This document shows, one piece after another, positions 63,448 to 64,000 of a stretch of DNA of 64,000 bases. The notes under the pieces are model-generated. The model was not told where the DNA came from, did not search any database, and saw only the letters and a list, made by a program, of their open reading frames with translations. The stretch's first letter is position 1. Each line of letters begins with the position of its first letter. This stretch comes from Emticicia aquatilis. Its GTDB lineage: Bacteria; Bacteroidota; Bacteroidia; Cytophagales; Spirosomataceae. The stretch covers positions 434,001 through 498,000 of the forward strand of contig NZ_BMKK01000003.1 in assembly GCF_014644295.1 (NCBI RefSeq). Reading direction: 5' to 3'. A program made the position numbers and the translations under genes.

Positions 63448-64000
63448 ATGGTACTTCTTCACAAACGCCTTACCTTTGTGCTTTCGGTAATTATCTCATT
63501 TCTAACCAATATGTCAGCGATTGCACAGCCCAAACTCCCAGATTTTTCAAAACAATTATTCGATATTCACGAACAAATCAAAGAACAAAGCCTCACTAAA
63601 CGCCGTTTTAAGCACAAAGATATTGTTCCGTTGATAGAAAAATTGCCTTTTTCGGTCGAGAAAATCGGGAAGTCATTTGAAGAACGAGATATTTATCAAA
63701 TCAAGATGGGAAGTGGCAAAATCAAGGTTTTGTTGTGGTCGCAAATGCACGGCGATGAAGCTACTGCCACGATGGCCTTGTTTGATATTTTTAATTTCTT
63801 TCAAGGAAAAAATGATGGATTTGATGCACTAAGAAGCAAAATTCTTGAAAATTGTACGCTCTATTATGTGCCAATGCTCAATCCCGATGGAGCAGAACGC
63901 TTCCAAAGACGCACCGCTACCGACATTGATATGAACCGTGATGCTCTAAGTTTTCAGACTCCCGAAGGCAGAATTTTGAAGAAACTCCAAGACGACCTAA
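63448..64000 (+). CDS. M14-family zinc carboxypeptidase, N-terminal part
   Basis: Starts at ATG 63448 (MVLLHKRLTFVLSVIIS), signal peptide ending SAIAQ, and runs off the right edge (184 residues seen). Metal-binding HGDE in WSQMHGDEATATMA (HxxE), LYYVPMLNPDGAERFQRRT and DIDMNRDA are M14 signatures. The distal His and catalytic Glu lie outside the window. Releases C-terminal residues from peptides in the periplasm. Confidence 0.85.
   Translation, partial: MVLLHKRLTFVLSVIISFLTNMSAIAQPKLPDFSKQLFDIHEQIKEQSLTKRRFKHKDIVPLIEKLPFSVEKIGKSFEERDIYQIKMGSGKIKVLLWSQMHGDEATATMALFDIFNFFQGKNDGFDALRSKILENCTLYYVPMLNPDGAERFQRRTATDIDMNRDALSFQTPEGRILKKLQDDL

Overview
The window reads as chromosome of a low-GC, non-sulphide-loving aerobic member of the Bacteroidota, most likely order Cytophagales (Spirosomaceae or a relative; the genus cannot be fixed from here). 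Supporting signs are the gliding/type 9 secretion genes gldM and gldN, a SusC/SusD pair, promoters without Shine-Dalgarno motifs, many lipoproteins, LacI-type operators and the intergenic palindromes typical of this phylum. Coding density is high. I saw no rRNA, tRNA, CRISPR array or prophage.

Layout. 1-2.1 kb: end of gldM and complete gldN (T9SS core). 2.2-14.4 kb: a run of nine minus-strand genes with a uronic-acid theme: a pectinesterase-esterase fusion, KdgF, an alginate/glucuronan-lyase-like protein, an acetyl-esterase-like hydrolase, a frameshifted SRPBCC gene, a stand-alone E2-type acyltransferase, SusC, SusD and myo-inositol oxygenase. Three copies of the same LacI-type operator core lie before susC (two) and before the oxygenase (one), which ties transporter and oxygenase into one regulon. 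14.6-23.3 kb: a tricorn-type protease, a 1230-residue ThuA-dehydrogenase-azurin fusion, and an orphan PLD nuclease with helicase-associated repeats. 23.5-28.6 kb: Gfo/Idh/MocA oxidoreductase with a sugar isomerase-like partner, divergent AraC regulator, and GH20 hexosaminidase. 28.7-34.4 kb: complete histidine degradation operon hutH-hutU-hutI-hutG, divergent from malate:quinone oxidoreductase and a LysR regulator (34.7-37.1 kb). 37-45.8 kb: an eight-repeat secreted protein, a CAP lipoprotein, a ThuA protein, an SGNH-dehydrogenase-cytochrome c fusion, secreted DinB and small lipoproteins. 45.8-48.5 kb: GH43, CBM6-like and esterase operon. 48.5-51.6 kb: a restriction-modification-like pair (cytosine-5 methylase and a GHKL ATPase with PD-(D/E)XK end). 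51.8-64 kb: NAD(P)-binding protein, tandem FKBP isomerases, soluble sugar dehydrogenase, and a planctomycete-type cytochrome/DUF1553/DUF1501 locus interrupted by a RAYT transposase with its REP arrays; then YchJ, a small exported protein and the start of an M14 peptidase.

Working together. The first PUL-like run should take up and trim uronate-rich glycans, while three separate periplasmic dehydrogenase/ThuA/cytochrome modules suggest oxidative sugar processing outside the cytoplasm. The hut genes feed glutamate to the TCA cycle, next to mqo.

The most notable items are the operator-linked SusCD-inositol oxygenase regulon, the orphan PLD-HA protein, the methylase-GHKL-nuclease pair, the RAYT flanked by two parallel REP arrays, and repeat elements that write the termini of several genes. 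Two genes carry one-base frameshifts at short homopolymers, which may be real or may be assembly errors.
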